From: an uncultured Clostridia bacterium
Lineage (GTDB): Bacteria > Bacillota > Clostridia > Christensenellales > UBA1242
Direction: 5' to 3'
Assembly: GCA_946615295.1 (NCBI GenBank)
Contig: CAMOHL010000058.1
Coordinates: 1 to 5,848 of the forward strand
Length of the DNA: 5,848 nt
Shown here: positions 1-5,451 of the stretch, one piece after another
Layout of the letters: each line of letters begins with the position of its first letter
Position numbering within the stretch: position 1 is the stretch's first letter
The notes under the pieces: model-generated
The model's database searches: none
The model's input: the letters and a program-made list of their open reading frames with translations, nothing else
What the model was told of the DNA's origin: nothing
Position numbers and translations under genes: made by a program

Positions 1-9
1 TCTACTCAT
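1..9 (-). CDS. Possible 5' end of the next gene (nusB?), truncated by the window edge
   Basis: An ATG at 7-9 is followed by AGT AGA, giving Met-Ser-Arg before the edge. It begins one base after the asp23 stop codon, and an AAAAGG Shine-Dalgarno-like stretch (19-24) lies about 9 bases upstream, inside the asp23 coding end. In many Firmicutes the gene after this asp23-family gene is nusB, a transcription antitermination factor, and NusB proteins often begin with Met-(Ser/Lys)-Arg. Three codons cannot prove identity; the call rests on position, the ribosome binding site and these residues. Confidence 0.35.
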
Positions 10-10
10 A

Positions 11-391
11 TCAATCTACCTTTTGACTAAAATCTACACCTTGAACATGAACATTAATTGTATCAATGCTTACATCAAGCATTGCAGAAATGCTATTTTT
101 TATGTTTTCTTGAACTTTGTATGCAATGTCTGGCACACTATAATCTTCATAAACATTAATGTATACATCAATAACAACGCCATTTTTGCCATATAGAACT
201 TTTACACCATTTGTGTAATTGTTTGACAAAATCTTTTTAAGTCCACTACCAAAATTTTCACAAAGAGAAGAAACTCCAGCAATTTCCTTTGTTGCCAAAC
301 TGATTATAGATAGCAAAATATTTTTGTTGCAATTTACTTTTCCTTTGTTTGTTTTGTTAGAATACATTTCATTTTTAAATTCGTAATCCAT
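11..391 (-). CDS. Asp23/Gls24 family envelope stress response protein (YqhY-like)
   Basis: This 126-residue protein resembles the Asp23/Gls24 (DUF322) family. The core runs from about residue 23 to 120: a helix (NILLSIISLATKEIAGVSSL, 24-43), a Gly-rich turn (FGSGLKK, 47-53), then beta strands around GVVIDVYINVY (71-81), an amphipathic helix (PDIAYKVQENIKNSIS, 87-102) and a final strand (TINVHVQGVDF, 111-121). The first 20 residues are polar and variable. There is no signal peptide or membrane segment, so it is probably cytoplasmic. In B. subtilis the paralogue YqhY lies between accC and nusB and has been linked to fatty-acid synthesis control; here accBC is absent. The ATG at 389-391 has a short GAGG (396-399) four bases upstream; a second Met at residue 8 has no ribosome binding site. 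It has its own promoter and sits behind the spoIIIA terminator, so it is probably expressed in growing cells. The exact biochemical role is unknown. Confidence 0.88.
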   Translation of the reverse strand: MDYEFKNEMYSNKTNKGKVNCNKNILLSIISLATKEIAGVSSLCENFGSGLKKILSNNYTNGVKVLYGKNGVVIDVYINVYEDYSVPDIAYKVQENIKNSISAMLDVSIDTINVHVQGVDFSQKVD

Positions 392-412
392 AAAACCTCA
401 CATTACCTATGT

Positions 413-441
413 ATTATATCACAAACTTTGTGTTGTTTCAA
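413..441 (-). promoter_or_regulatory. SigA-type promoter for the asp23-family gene
   Basis: On the minus strand a TTGAAA -35 box (436-441) and a perfect TATAAT -10 box (413-418) are separated by exactly 17 bases. TG one base upstream of the -10 box makes it an extended -10. The DNA upstream of -35 is very A+T-rich. The expected transcription start is near 406, giving a leader of about 15 bases that includes the GAGG ribosome binding site. It lies downstream of the spoIIIAH terminator, so the gene is uncoupled from the sporulation operon. Confidence 0.75.
420..432. promoter_or_regulatory. Palindrome in the asp23 promoter spacer, candidate operator
   Basis: CACAAA-C-TTTGTG is a perfect 6+1+6 inverted repeat lying entirely within the 17-base spacer between the -35 and -10 boxes. 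A dimeric repressor bound there would block RNA polymerase. It could also be a chance palindrome in A+T-rich DNA; no known operator consensus is recognised. Confidence 0.3.
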
Positions 442-462
442 TCATTTTTTATTATAAATAAT

Positions 463-485
463 AAAAAAGAGCGAAATATTCGCTC
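463..485 (-). terminator. Rho-independent terminator of the spoIIIA operon
   Basis: On the minus strand GAGCGAA-TAT-TTCGCTC forms a perfect 7-bp stem with a 3-base loop (469-485), followed directly by six T residues (463-468) and further A+T-rich DNA. It starts 5 bases after the spoIIIAH stop codon and precedes the asp23 promoter, so it marks the end of the sporulation transcript. Confidence 0.9.
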
Positions 486-490
486 AAATT

Positions 491-964
491 TTATTCAACA
501 GGTATAATTTTTATATTTTCTATACTGACATTTGCTTGTTCTTTCACAACCGAAACAATTTGTGCAACTTCACTACTAGAAAGTTCTGCTGATTTTACTA
601 TGACATTAACACAATTGTTTGAATTTGTAACAATAACATCATCAAAGCCCTTTGCCTTTATCAATCCTTCAGTTACAAGTTCCATCTCCATTGCAGAAAC
701 CAAGTTTTGTTTTTTTAGTTCTGCTGCCGCCTTTGCATCACTACTACTTGTTGCACTTGCAATAATTGCATCATAGTAGGCAATTTCTTCATTTCTTGTT
801 GATTGCCTGTCCGTTCTATATGTTGTAAAAAAATTTCCTGTAACAACATTTTCACTATTGGCAATCGTGGTTGTGTTATTGTTTAAGACAATGTTCAAAT
901 ATCCAGTTACAACAAGCAAAACAAACATTGTTGCCAAAATAATAATTTTCTTCTTTTTACTCAT
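491..964 (-). CDS. spoIIIAH: Stage III sporulation protein AH
   Basis: SpoIIIAH is the mother-cell protein whose outer domain crosses the intermembrane space and binds forespore SpoIIQ, forming the wall of the channel that sustains late forespore gene expression. The 157-residue product has a Lys-rich start (KKKK), one membrane segment (about 7-27), a linker, a helix with the family-like FFTTYRTDRQSTRNEEI (45-61), and a C-terminal FliF/YscJ-like ring-building domain (about 83-157) with MELVTEGLIKAKGFDDVIV and a final IKIIPVE strand. It is clearly shorter than the B. subtilis protein (about 218 residues, from memory), mostly in the linker. The ATG at 962-964 follows an AAGGAG (971-976) that overlaps the spoIIIAG stop codon, with 6-base spacing, so expression is tightly linked to AG. 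It is the last gene before the operon terminator. No spoIIQ is present in the window. Confidence 0.93.
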   Translation of the reverse strand: MSKKKKIIILATMFVLLVVTGYLNIVLNNNTTTIANSENVVTGNFFTTYRTDRQSTRNEEIAYYDAIIASATSSSDAKAAAELKKQNLVSAMEMELVTEGLIKAKGFDDVIVTNSNNCVNVIVKSAELSSSEVAQIVSVVKEQANVSIENIKIIPVE

Positions 965-974
965 AAAAATCTCC

Positions 975-1541
975 TTATTCTCCCACCAAAATATTTATTT
1001 GTGAATCATTCAAATTTAAAAGTGTTTGAACTGCCTTTAAAATATTTAGTCTAACTGCAGTGTTGCTAGCTCCACTACTAACAACTACAACACCCTTTAT
1101 CTTTGGCAAAACTTCACTGATAACTATTGGATAGTTTTGTCCATTTTGTTGAAGTATGATTGGATTTGCAGAAACTGTTGTTGTTCCATTGCTTGTTTTT
1201 GTTTCATCGTTTGATGCCAAAACAACACTAGCACTGCTGTCAATAGTTACCATAACTTGAACATTTCCTGCACCTTTGATTTTAGAAATCAAAAATTTCA
1301 ACTTGTTTTCAATATTATTTTCATACTCGGCAGTTGAAATATATGTAGCATTGACATTTGTTGTGCTTGAACTATTTGTTTTAAACAGATTAAAATCTCC
1401 AAAGAGAATCAATAGCAATATTAAAACAAAAATAACCGTTGTTATAAGTCCTATATGCTTGACCTGTTTTAGTTTTTTTAAAAAACTCATATTCTTTAAA
1501 AATGCAAATATAGATTTTTTTTCTTTCTTTTCTTCACTCAT
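975..1541 (-). CDS. spoIIIAG: Stage III sporulation protein AG
   Basis: SpoIIIAG forms a large ring in the space between mother cell and forespore membranes in B. subtilis. This 188-residue protein has a charged cytoplasmic start (1-29), one membrane segment (about 30-48), and a ring-building domain split by an insertion. The first half holds YENNIENKLKFLISKIKGAG and VQVMVTID (73-101); the second holds PKIKGVVVVSSGASN and LNILKAVQTLLNL (146-178), ending NILVGE. The Ser/Thr/Asn-rich stretch between them (about 102-140) corresponds to the insertion that builds the beta-ring in B. subtilis. The ATG at 1539-1541 overlaps the spoIIIAF end by 8 bases and a TAA stop lies immediately upstream in frame, so no earlier start is possible. 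The strong GGAGGA (1559-1564) is 17 bases away, unusually far. The protein is about 40 residues shorter than in B. subtilis (from memory). Confidence 0.94.
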   Translation of the reverse strand: MSEEKKEKKSIFAFLKNMSFLKKLKQVKHIGLITTVIFVLILLLILFGDFNLFKTNSSSTTNVNATYISTAEYENNIENKLKFLISKIKGAGNVQVMVTIDSSASVVLASNDETKTSNGTTTVSANPIILQQNGQNYPIVISEVLPKIKGVVVVSSGASNTAVRLNILKAVQTLLNLNDSQINILVGE

Positions 1542-2028
1542 TTATAATCACATCACTCTCCTCCACATTCAAATATTCAATTACTACATTTTTTATTTCT
1601 ACATATTTATTTATATGCGGGATATTTGCATTGATAACCATTTTTGAAATATCAATTATAACTTTTTTTATTTGAAAAACATTTTCTGACATATCACACA
1701 AAATTTCGACCGAAACATTGTCAAAACCTGCATCTTTAAGTTTAACCTTTAAAGTTATTTCAAGTTGAGATTTGAGTTGTTTTGTTGTTGCTTCCAAAAA
1801 ATCACTATCAGTTTTTATTGCAGATTGATTATAAAAAACATCATCAATACTATAATTCGAATTAAATAATTTTTGAACAGGACTTATGATAACAAACAGA
1901 GCAATCAAAGAAAAAGCACCCTTAACAAATTTGTTAATCTCCCCATCAGGCAATATAATATCAATCAAAACTCCCAAAAAAACAATACCAACAATACTTA
2001 AAATATATACTGTCAATTCAAACTCCAT
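1534..2028 (-). CDS. spoIIIAF: Stage III sporulation protein AF
   Basis: SpoIIIAF is a mother-cell membrane protein of the SpoIIIA-SpoIIQ channel with a ring-building domain like those of AG and AH. The 164-residue product has two N-terminal membrane segments (about 7-26 and 36-53) joined by the family-typical short loop LIDIILPDGEINKFVKG (21-37), followed by SPVQKLF. A soluble domain (about 78-164) contains an amphipathic helix (QLKSQLEITLKVKLKDAGF) and strands VSVEIL and KVIIDI. I start it at ATG 2026-2028; a TTG one codon earlier (2029-2031) is the only other in-frame option because a TGA lies just upstream. Neither has a convincing Shine-Dalgarno sequence. A 78-base spacer separates it from spoIIIAE, the longest inside the operon, and an internal promoter may lie there. 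Its end overlaps spoIIIAG by 8 bases. B. subtilis AF is about 206 residues. Confidence 0.92.
   Translation of the reverse strand: MEFELTVYILSIVGIVFLGVLIDIILPDGEINKFVKGAFSLIALFVIISPVQKLFNSNYSIDDVFYNQSAIKTDSDFLEATTKQLKSQLEITLKVKLKDAGFDNVSVEILCDMSENVFQIKKVIIDISKMVINANIPHINKYVEIKNVVIEYLNVEESDVIINE
1548..1564 (-). promoter_or_regulatory. Strong Shine-Dalgarno with an ATG-TGA start-stop unit before spoIIIAG
   Basis: Inside the 3' end of spoIIIAF the minus strand carries GGAGGA (1559-1564), then 5 bases, then ATG (1551-1553) followed immediately by TGA (1548-1550). This is the strongest ribosome binding site in the operon and is ideally spaced for that ATG, not for the spoIIIAG start 17 bases away. 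Ribosomes could load here, stop at once and reinitiate at spoIIIAG. The same bases encode Glu-Glu-Ser-Asp-Val of SpoIIIAF, so it could be coincidence. Confidence 0.35.
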
Positions 2029-2042
2029 CAAGACATTTCAAA

Positions 2043-2071
2043 CAAATATCCATAAAAATTCTAAAATATAA
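2043..2071 (-). promoter_or_regulatory. Weak candidate internal SigE-like promoter upstream of spoIIIAF
   Basis: In the spacer between spoIIIAE and spoIIIAF the minus strand has TTATATT (2065-2071), resembling the SigE -35 element, then 14 bases, then GATATTTG (2043-2050), which shares only the ATA core with the SigE -10 element CATACAAT. An internal promoter is described for the B. subtilis spoIIIA locus, so one here is plausible. The predicted start would leave a very short leader, which weakens the call. Confidence 0.15.
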
Positions 2072-2106
2072 GTCATTTTTAATTTTGTTTAAGTTTATGC
2101 AAAACT

Positions 2107-3321
2107 TTAAAATACATTTGTTGTGCACATCATAAGACCAACACTAATCAAATAAGAAAATGCAAAAGCCAATATAATGCTAGAAAGCATTGTTAAACTC
2201 TTTGCAGTGCTAGAAACAAAATTTGTTATTCTCTTATCTGCCACTGACTCGATAATTCCAGAGACAAGAGATAACCCAAGTTTAAACAATACAATCTTTA
2301 TTAGTGGCGAAATAATAGTCAAAAACATTATGATAAGTCCTGAATAGCCGACCACATTTTTTATCAACACTGAACTAGCCATAATCAAACTAAATCCATC
2401 ACTCAAATATCCACCCATAATTGGAACATAGCTCTTTATTGCAAATTTTGTTGCTCGAATTGATATTCCGTCATAATTGCCAGCAACAATTCCTGAAACT
2501 GCCATAAATCCAGAAAAAATCGTAAAAACAAAGCCAATTATGTATTTACATAAACTATTCAAAAAGTTAGATATCTTTGATAATTTGACAGTTTCAGTCA
2601 AATTGCCAACAACAGAAAAAATCAGGTTTAATGAAAAAATTGGCAATATTATATTGGAAAATATTCCTGCCATAACTCCGCTCAAAATTGCAAGCAATGG
2701 TTGATATATTGCAACCGAAGAACCTGCACCCAAACTGGCCATAAGGGTAAGCATTATAGGAAAAGAAATTTCCATTTGAGATTTCAAACTATTTAGAGTG
2801 TTTGCTGTAATTTTTACAAGTTCAAAAACTGCTGTCAAAACCAAAACTGCCACAATAGAAAAGCAAGCAAAATGAATTATATTACCCAAAGATTTGTTGA
2901 GTGATTTGCCTCTAAACTGCAACAAAATGCTACTAATAATTGCCACTGCACATATTATTGCAAGCATGGGAATAATGCCAGATAGGTTGTCCAAAAAAAG
3001 TGATAAGACAATGTGAATTATGTTGCCAAAATCAAAATTATCTTTTCCAGCAATAATGTCTTTAAGCTTTTCAAAAAATGATTTTCCATTGAATACTGAC
3101 TTCTCTTTTTCTCCCAAATTATTTAATATATCATCAAATTCATCACCATTCAAATTGTCAATTTGCTCATCAACAATATTCTCTAAATCTGCCGAAATAT
3201 CTAAATAGGACGATACACCACTAGCAAAAACCTTGTCCGTTTTTTTGAAATAATTCCCACAAAAAAAGCAAGACAATATCAAAACAAAAATTAACACAAA
3301 AACAAAATATTTCTTGCTCAT
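2107..3321 (-). CDS. spoIIIAE: Stage III sporulation protein AE
   Basis: SpoIIIAE is the large polytopic membrane protein of the channel and the likely core of its membrane platform. From the chosen start it has 404 residues, close to the B. subtilis length (about 399). Residues 4-21 form a hydrophobic signal-like segment with a plausible signal peptidase site after VFA (31-33). An acidic soluble region (about 40-100) follows, then six to eight membrane helices (about 100-400). The stretch KFAIKSYVPIMGGYLSDGF (292-310) and the following SVLIKNVVGYSGLI match the most conserved part of the family. I prefer ATG 3319-3321 to the upstream TTG at 3340-3342 because the ATG has an AGG (3331-3333) 9 bases upstream and the TTG has no ribosome binding site. 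The start is 10 bases beyond the spoIIIAD stop; the 3' spacer to spoIIIAF is the longest in the operon. Confidence 0.95.
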   Translation of the reverse strand: MSKKYFVFVLIFVLILSCFFCGNYFKKTDKVFASGVSSYLDISADLENIVDEQIDNLNGDEFDDILNNLGEKEKSVFNGKSFFEKLKDIIAGKDNFDFGNIIHIVLSLFLDNLSGIIPMLAIICAVAIISSILLQFRGKSLNKSLGNIIHFACFSIVAVLVLTAVFELVKITANTLNSLKSQMEISFPIMLTLMASLGAGSSVAIYQPLLAILSGVMAGIFSNIILPIFSLNLIFSVVGNLTETVKLSKISNFLNSLCKYIIGFVFTIFSGFMAVSGIVAGNYDGISIRATKFAIKSYVPIMGGYLSDGFSLIMASSVLIKNVVGYSGLIIMFLTIISPLIKIVLFKLGLSLVSGIIESVADKRITNFVSSTAKSLTMLSSIILAFAFSYLISVGLMMCTTNVF

Positions 3322-3331
3322 CTTTTTCAAC

Positions 3332-3718
3332 CTAAGACACAAAATTTATAATCAACTCTAACAAATTTTTGATTATTGGCAAGCACATAATCATTATCAA
3401 AATCTTGCCTGCAAGCAAAATTTTGTTTGAAATACTCCCAACGCCTGCATCATTGCAGATATCGCTAGCAAACTCAACCAAATAACCAACACCAATAATC
3501 TTTAAAACACTTGTAAATATACCCGAATTCAATCCAGTTTTGTCTAGTAAATTCTTATAGTCAACAATCACAACACCAACTGCCTGCAAAATCATAAAAA
3601 TAATAACCAATGACCCTGCAATAGTTGCAAAAATTGATAGTTCTGGCTTGATTTGTTTCAAAATTATAACAGCCACAACTGTTATAATTCCAACTGCTAT
3701 AACCTTTACAATATCCAT
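3332..3718 (-). CDS. spoIIIAD: Stage III sporulation protein AD
   Basis: SpoIIIAD is a small polytopic membrane protein of the SpoIIIA channel, homologous in part to SpoIIIAC. The 128-residue protein (B. subtilis about 133) has about four hydrophobic segments, near 4-21, 28-50, 66-85 and 100-122. The family signature is clear in the second half: LKIIGVGYLVEFASDICNDA (72-91), then GVGSISNKILLAGKILIM (92-109). The first half resembles SpoIIIAC (KVIAVGIITVV matches its KIAAVGILTSVV). The ATG at 3716-3718 lies one base after the spoIIIAC stop codon. The nearest Shine-Dalgarno-like stretch, AAAAGGA, is about 18 bases upstream, so translation probably depends on coupling to spoIIIAC. It ends with TAG, 10 bases before the preferred spoIIIAE start. 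Confidence 0.95.
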   Translation of the reverse strand: MDIVKVIAVGIITVVAVIILKQIKPELSIFATIAGSLVIIFMILQAVGVVIVDYKNLLDKTGLNSGIFTSVLKIIGVGYLVEFASDICNDAGVGSISNKILLAGKILIMIMCLPIIKNLLELIINFVS

Positions 3719-3719
3719 A

Positions 3720-3914
3720 CTATAATGAGAACAATCCTTTTACAGTATTAAATAGTTGACTAATCAAGTTTACAACCATAACAAGCACAACAATAAGCCC
3801 TGCAAGTGTTGTTAAGGTGCTTATTTCTTCTTTTCCACAATATTTGAGCACTTGATTAACAACACTTGTCAAAATTCCCACTGCCGCTATCTTTAAAATT
3901 ATCTCAACACCCAT
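3720..3914 (-). CDS. spoIIIAC: Stage III sporulation protein AC
   Basis: SpoIIIAC is a very small membrane protein of the channel platform. From ATG 3912-3914 it has 64 residues (B. subtilis about 68), starting MGVEIILKIAAVGILTS like other family members, with two membrane helices (about 5-24 and 31-55) joined by a short polar loop (CGKEEIST, 26-33), and ending NTVKGLFSL. The open frame extends 14 codons upstream to an ATG at 3954-3956. I reject that longer form: the internal ATG has a good AAGGAG (3922-3927) at 7-base spacing, the family begins there, and the extra codons fall in the hairpin repeats. A 66-base spacer separates it from spoIIIAB, unusual in an otherwise tight operon. spoIIIAD starts one base after its TAG stop. 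Confidence 0.94.
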   Translation of the reverse strand: MGVEIILKIAAVGILTSVVNQVLKYCGKEEISTLTTLAGLIVVLVMVVNLISQLFNTVKGLFSL

Positions 3915-3921
3915 ATTTTTA

Positions 3922-3927
3922 CTCCTT
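3922..3927 (-). promoter_or_regulatory. Ribosome binding site that sets the spoIIIAC start
   Basis: AAGGAG on the minus strand lies 7 bases before the ATG at 3912-3914. It fixes the short, family-length SpoIIIAC as the real product and excludes the 14-codon upstream extension. Confidence 0.85.
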
Positions 3928-3933
3928 AAACCG

Positions 3934-3977
3934 TTTTGCATAGTAGTGTGCAACACTTTTGCATAGTAGTATGCAAA
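3934..3977. repeat. Two tandem copies of a 20-bp hairpin-forming repeat between spoIIIAB and spoIIIAC
   Basis: Copies at 3934-3953 and 3957-3976 match at 19 of 20 positions and are 23 bases apart. Each is itself an inverted repeat. The copy next to spoIIIAB has perfect 8-bp arms, TTTGCATA and TATGCAAA, around GTAG (3958-3977). The other has one changed base, which leaves a G-U pair in a plus-strand RNA and a C-A mismatch in the mRNA. There is no T tract, so it is not a normal terminator. It begins 3 bases after the spoIIIAB stop and ends before the spoIIIAC ribosome binding site. It could be a small dispersed repeat, an mRNA processing or stability hairpin, or a double operator. Confidence 0.8.
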
Positions 3978-3980
3978 TGT

Positions 3981-4481
3981 TTATATAAGAATAATACATA
4001 GTAAAACACCTATAATAGCACCCATCTTTTTACAAAAAGGCATCATCTTATTCTTTTTTTGTTCAACTCTACTTTCAATTTCATCAAAAGCTTGTATATA
4101 ATAACTTATTTTTTCAAGTTGCTCATAATATCCAATTTTTCCAATTTCAAAAAACATTTGAGCAAGTTTATTCTTTTCGTCATCGTCAATGATAATTGTT
4201 TTATCGATAATATTTTTTATATCTTGAATGTTAAATTCCTTGTTTTGTATATACAAATCTTTTATACTGTTTTTTAAAGTTTCAAATTTTGATTGAAATT
4301 TAAACTTATCAAACATAGAAATCAAATCTGTTTTAAAAAATGATATTTCACTCTTTATATTTTTCAAAAACTTTGTGCAATCTTGATAAAATTTTAGTTT
4401 TTCATCATAAACAGTTGCTGTTTGAAATCCTAGATAAGTGCTTGCCAAAAATAATGAAATCAAAATCGCTATTTTTATCAT
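3981..4481 (-). CDS. spoIIIAB: Stage III sporulation protein AB
   Basis: SpoIIIAB is a mother-cell membrane protein resembling the GspF/PilC platform domain of type II secretion and type IV pilus systems; it is thought to partner the ATPase SpoIIIAA. The 166-residue product (B. subtilis about 171) has an N-terminal hydrophobic segment (3-21), a long helical cytoplasmic domain (about 25-148) and a C-terminal membrane segment (152-166). The IGKIGYYEQLEKISYYIQ stretch (113-130) fits the family's conserved Gly-x-x-(Asp)-x-x-x-Gln-Leu region, and the following EIESRVEQKKNKMMPFCKKMGAIIG is typical. Its ATG overlaps the spoIIIAA stop as ATGA, with GAGG (4487-4490) 5 bases upstream, so AA and AB are translationally coupled and probably made in balanced amounts. 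Confidence 0.93.
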   Translation of the reverse strand: MIKIAILISLFLASTYLGFQTATVYDEKLKFYQDCTKFLKNIKSEISFFKTDLISMFDKFKFQSKFETLKNSIKDLYIQNKEFNIQDIKNIIDKTIIIDDDEKNKLAQMFFEIGKIGYYEQLEKISYYIQAFDEIESRVEQKKNKMMPFCKKMGAIIGVLLCIILI

Positions 4482-5398
4482 ATAAACCTCAAAACCGGCT
4501 TCATATATTCATCATATATATTTTCAATTGTTCCCTTTCCTTCATTTGCCGACAAAACAACATATCTCTTAAAAACTCTAGATTTGACTATATTTTCAAA
4601 TTCTACTTTCTTTTGAAATTCAAAGATATCTTTACTATGCACACTTGCAACTATAGAAACCCCAGAATTTGTCGCATATTCAATTGCTGAAATATCTCTT
4701 TTGCTTCCTATTTCATCAACAATAATAACATTTGGAGCCATACTTCTAATACCATTTATAATATTAAAGTCTTTTTTTCCACCACAGATAATATCAGTGC
4801 TTGTCCCAACATTTAATGTCGCCACTCCTTCATAAGGGCTTGAAATTTCCATTCTTTCATCAAGTAGCAAAATATTTATGTCTTTTCTTATCTTGTTTAT
4901 TTGAACAGCTAAATCTCTCAAAATTGTTGTTTTTCCAACACCAGGTGCTCCAATAATCATAGTGCTATATACATTTTGATTTTCATCAAAAATTATTTTT
5001 GAAATTTTGTATGCGGAACCAAAAATTTGATGTGGAATTCTAATATTTAATGAATTAAAATCCTTTGTTGTCAAAACTTTATCGTCTTGCATCACAACAG
5101 TTCCGGTCAAGCCAATTCTTATACCATCACCTGCTGACAAATACCCTTCTTTCAGTTCGTCATTTACTGCATAAACTGAAAAATTGCTTGCTTTTGAGAT
5201 TATTGTTTGAATCATTTCTTTTGAGCATATAATTGCATCAGTTTCATTACAAAGTCCACCATATCCCAAAAAATAATATGAGTTTTTGTAGTTTACTGAA
5301 ATTGGTTTTTTTAATCTCAATCTAATCTCACACAAATCATCATATTTCAAAAAGCTAATCGCTTTGTTTAAAAAATCAGGCAATATATCTCTTAGCAC
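4478..5398 (-). CDS. spoIIIAA: Stage III sporulation protein AA, secretion-type ATPase
   Basis: SpoIIIAA is the cytoplasmic ATPase of the SpoIIIA-SpoIIQ channel, related to the GspE/VirB11 secretion ATPases, and acts on the mother-cell side. The 306 residues match the usual length (about 307). An N-terminal domain (1-145) carries EIRLRLKKPI (24-33) and GDGIRIGLTGT (90-100), conserved in the family. The ATPase core has Walker A GAPGVGKTT (150-158), an acidic LLLDER box (177-182), Walker B VIIVDEIG (224-231) and a His-containing ASVHS motif (251-255), all with key residues intact. It starts with GTG (5396-5398), preceded by AAGGAG (5404-5409) at 5-base spacing; no ATG fits. It overlaps spoIIIAB by 4 bases. 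It is the first gene after the efp terminator, so the operon promoter should lie just upstream, but only a weak SigE candidate is visible. Confidence 0.96.
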   Translation of the reverse strand: MLRDILPDFLNKAISFLKYDDLCEIRLRLKKPISVNYKNSYYFLGYGGLCNETDAIICSKEMIQTIISKASNFSVYAVNDELKEGYLSAGDGIRIGLTGTVVMQDDKVLTTKDFNSLNIRIPHQIFGSAYKISKIIFDENQNVYSTMIIGAPGVGKTTILRDLAVQINKIRKDINILLLDERMEISSPYEGVATLNVGTSTDIICGGKKDFNIINGIRSMAPNVIIVDEIGSKRDISAIEYATNSGVSIVASVHSKDIFEFQKKVEFENIVKSRVFKRYVVLSANEGKGTIENIYDEYMKPVLRFI

Positions 5399-5403
5399 TT
5401 CAA

Positions 5404-5409
5404 CTCCTT
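5404..5409 (-). promoter_or_regulatory. Ribosome binding site supporting the GTG start of spoIIIAA
   Basis: AAGGAG on the minus strand stands 5 bases before GTG at 5396-5398. The spacing supports initiation at this non-ATG codon, and family alignment also places the N-terminus here (MLRDILPDFL). Confidence 0.8.
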
Positions 5410-5421
5410 TGTATATTATAT

Positions 5422-5451
5422 TTTATAGGCATAAAAAAAATGCCCATATTG
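5422..5451 (-). promoter_or_regulatory. Weak candidate SigE-type promoter of the spoIIIA operon
   Basis: The minus strand has CAATATG (5445-5451), 5 of 7 matches to the SigE -35 consensus as I recall it, a 15-base spacer, and CCTATAAA (5422-5429), 5 of 8 matches to CATACAAT. Transcription would start near 5415, about 15 bases before the GTG, leaving room for the AAGGAG. It is embedded in the efp terminator hairpin. B. subtilis spoIIIA is SigE-controlled, which makes a promoter here expected, but in A+T-rich DNA such matches are common. Confidence 0.22.

Noticed and set aside
1471..1487. AGTTTTTT-T-AAAAAACT palindrome and an A-AAA-AAA slippery run early in spoIIIAG
   Set aside because: It is explained by codons for Ser-Phe-Leu-Lys-Lys-Leu in A+T-rich DNA. 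A -1 shift would reach a stop before the end of the membrane segment region, with no sensible product.
1276..1647. A 123-codon plus-strand open frame across spoIIIAG and spoIIIAF
   Set aside because: It is antisense to two well-supported genes, rich in Phe, Ile and Tyr as expected from reverse-complemented A+T-rich codons, and shows no recognisable family or ribosome binding site. Other plus-strand frames were rejected likewise.
3915..3956. Longer SpoIIIAC starting at ATG 3954-3956
   Set aside because: The 14 added codons lie in the hairpin repeat, have no family counterpart and no ribosome binding site, whereas ATG 3912-3914 has AAGGAG at 7 bases and matches the family N-terminus.
3934..3977. 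CRISPR array
   Set aside because: Only two units with a 3-base linker, so there are no spacers of suitable length and no cas genes.
5408..5415. TATACAAA as a SigE -10 box for spoIIIAA
   Set aside because: It matches the consensus core well but overlaps the Shine-Dalgarno sequence and would start transcription next to the GTG, with no good -35 element at the right distance.
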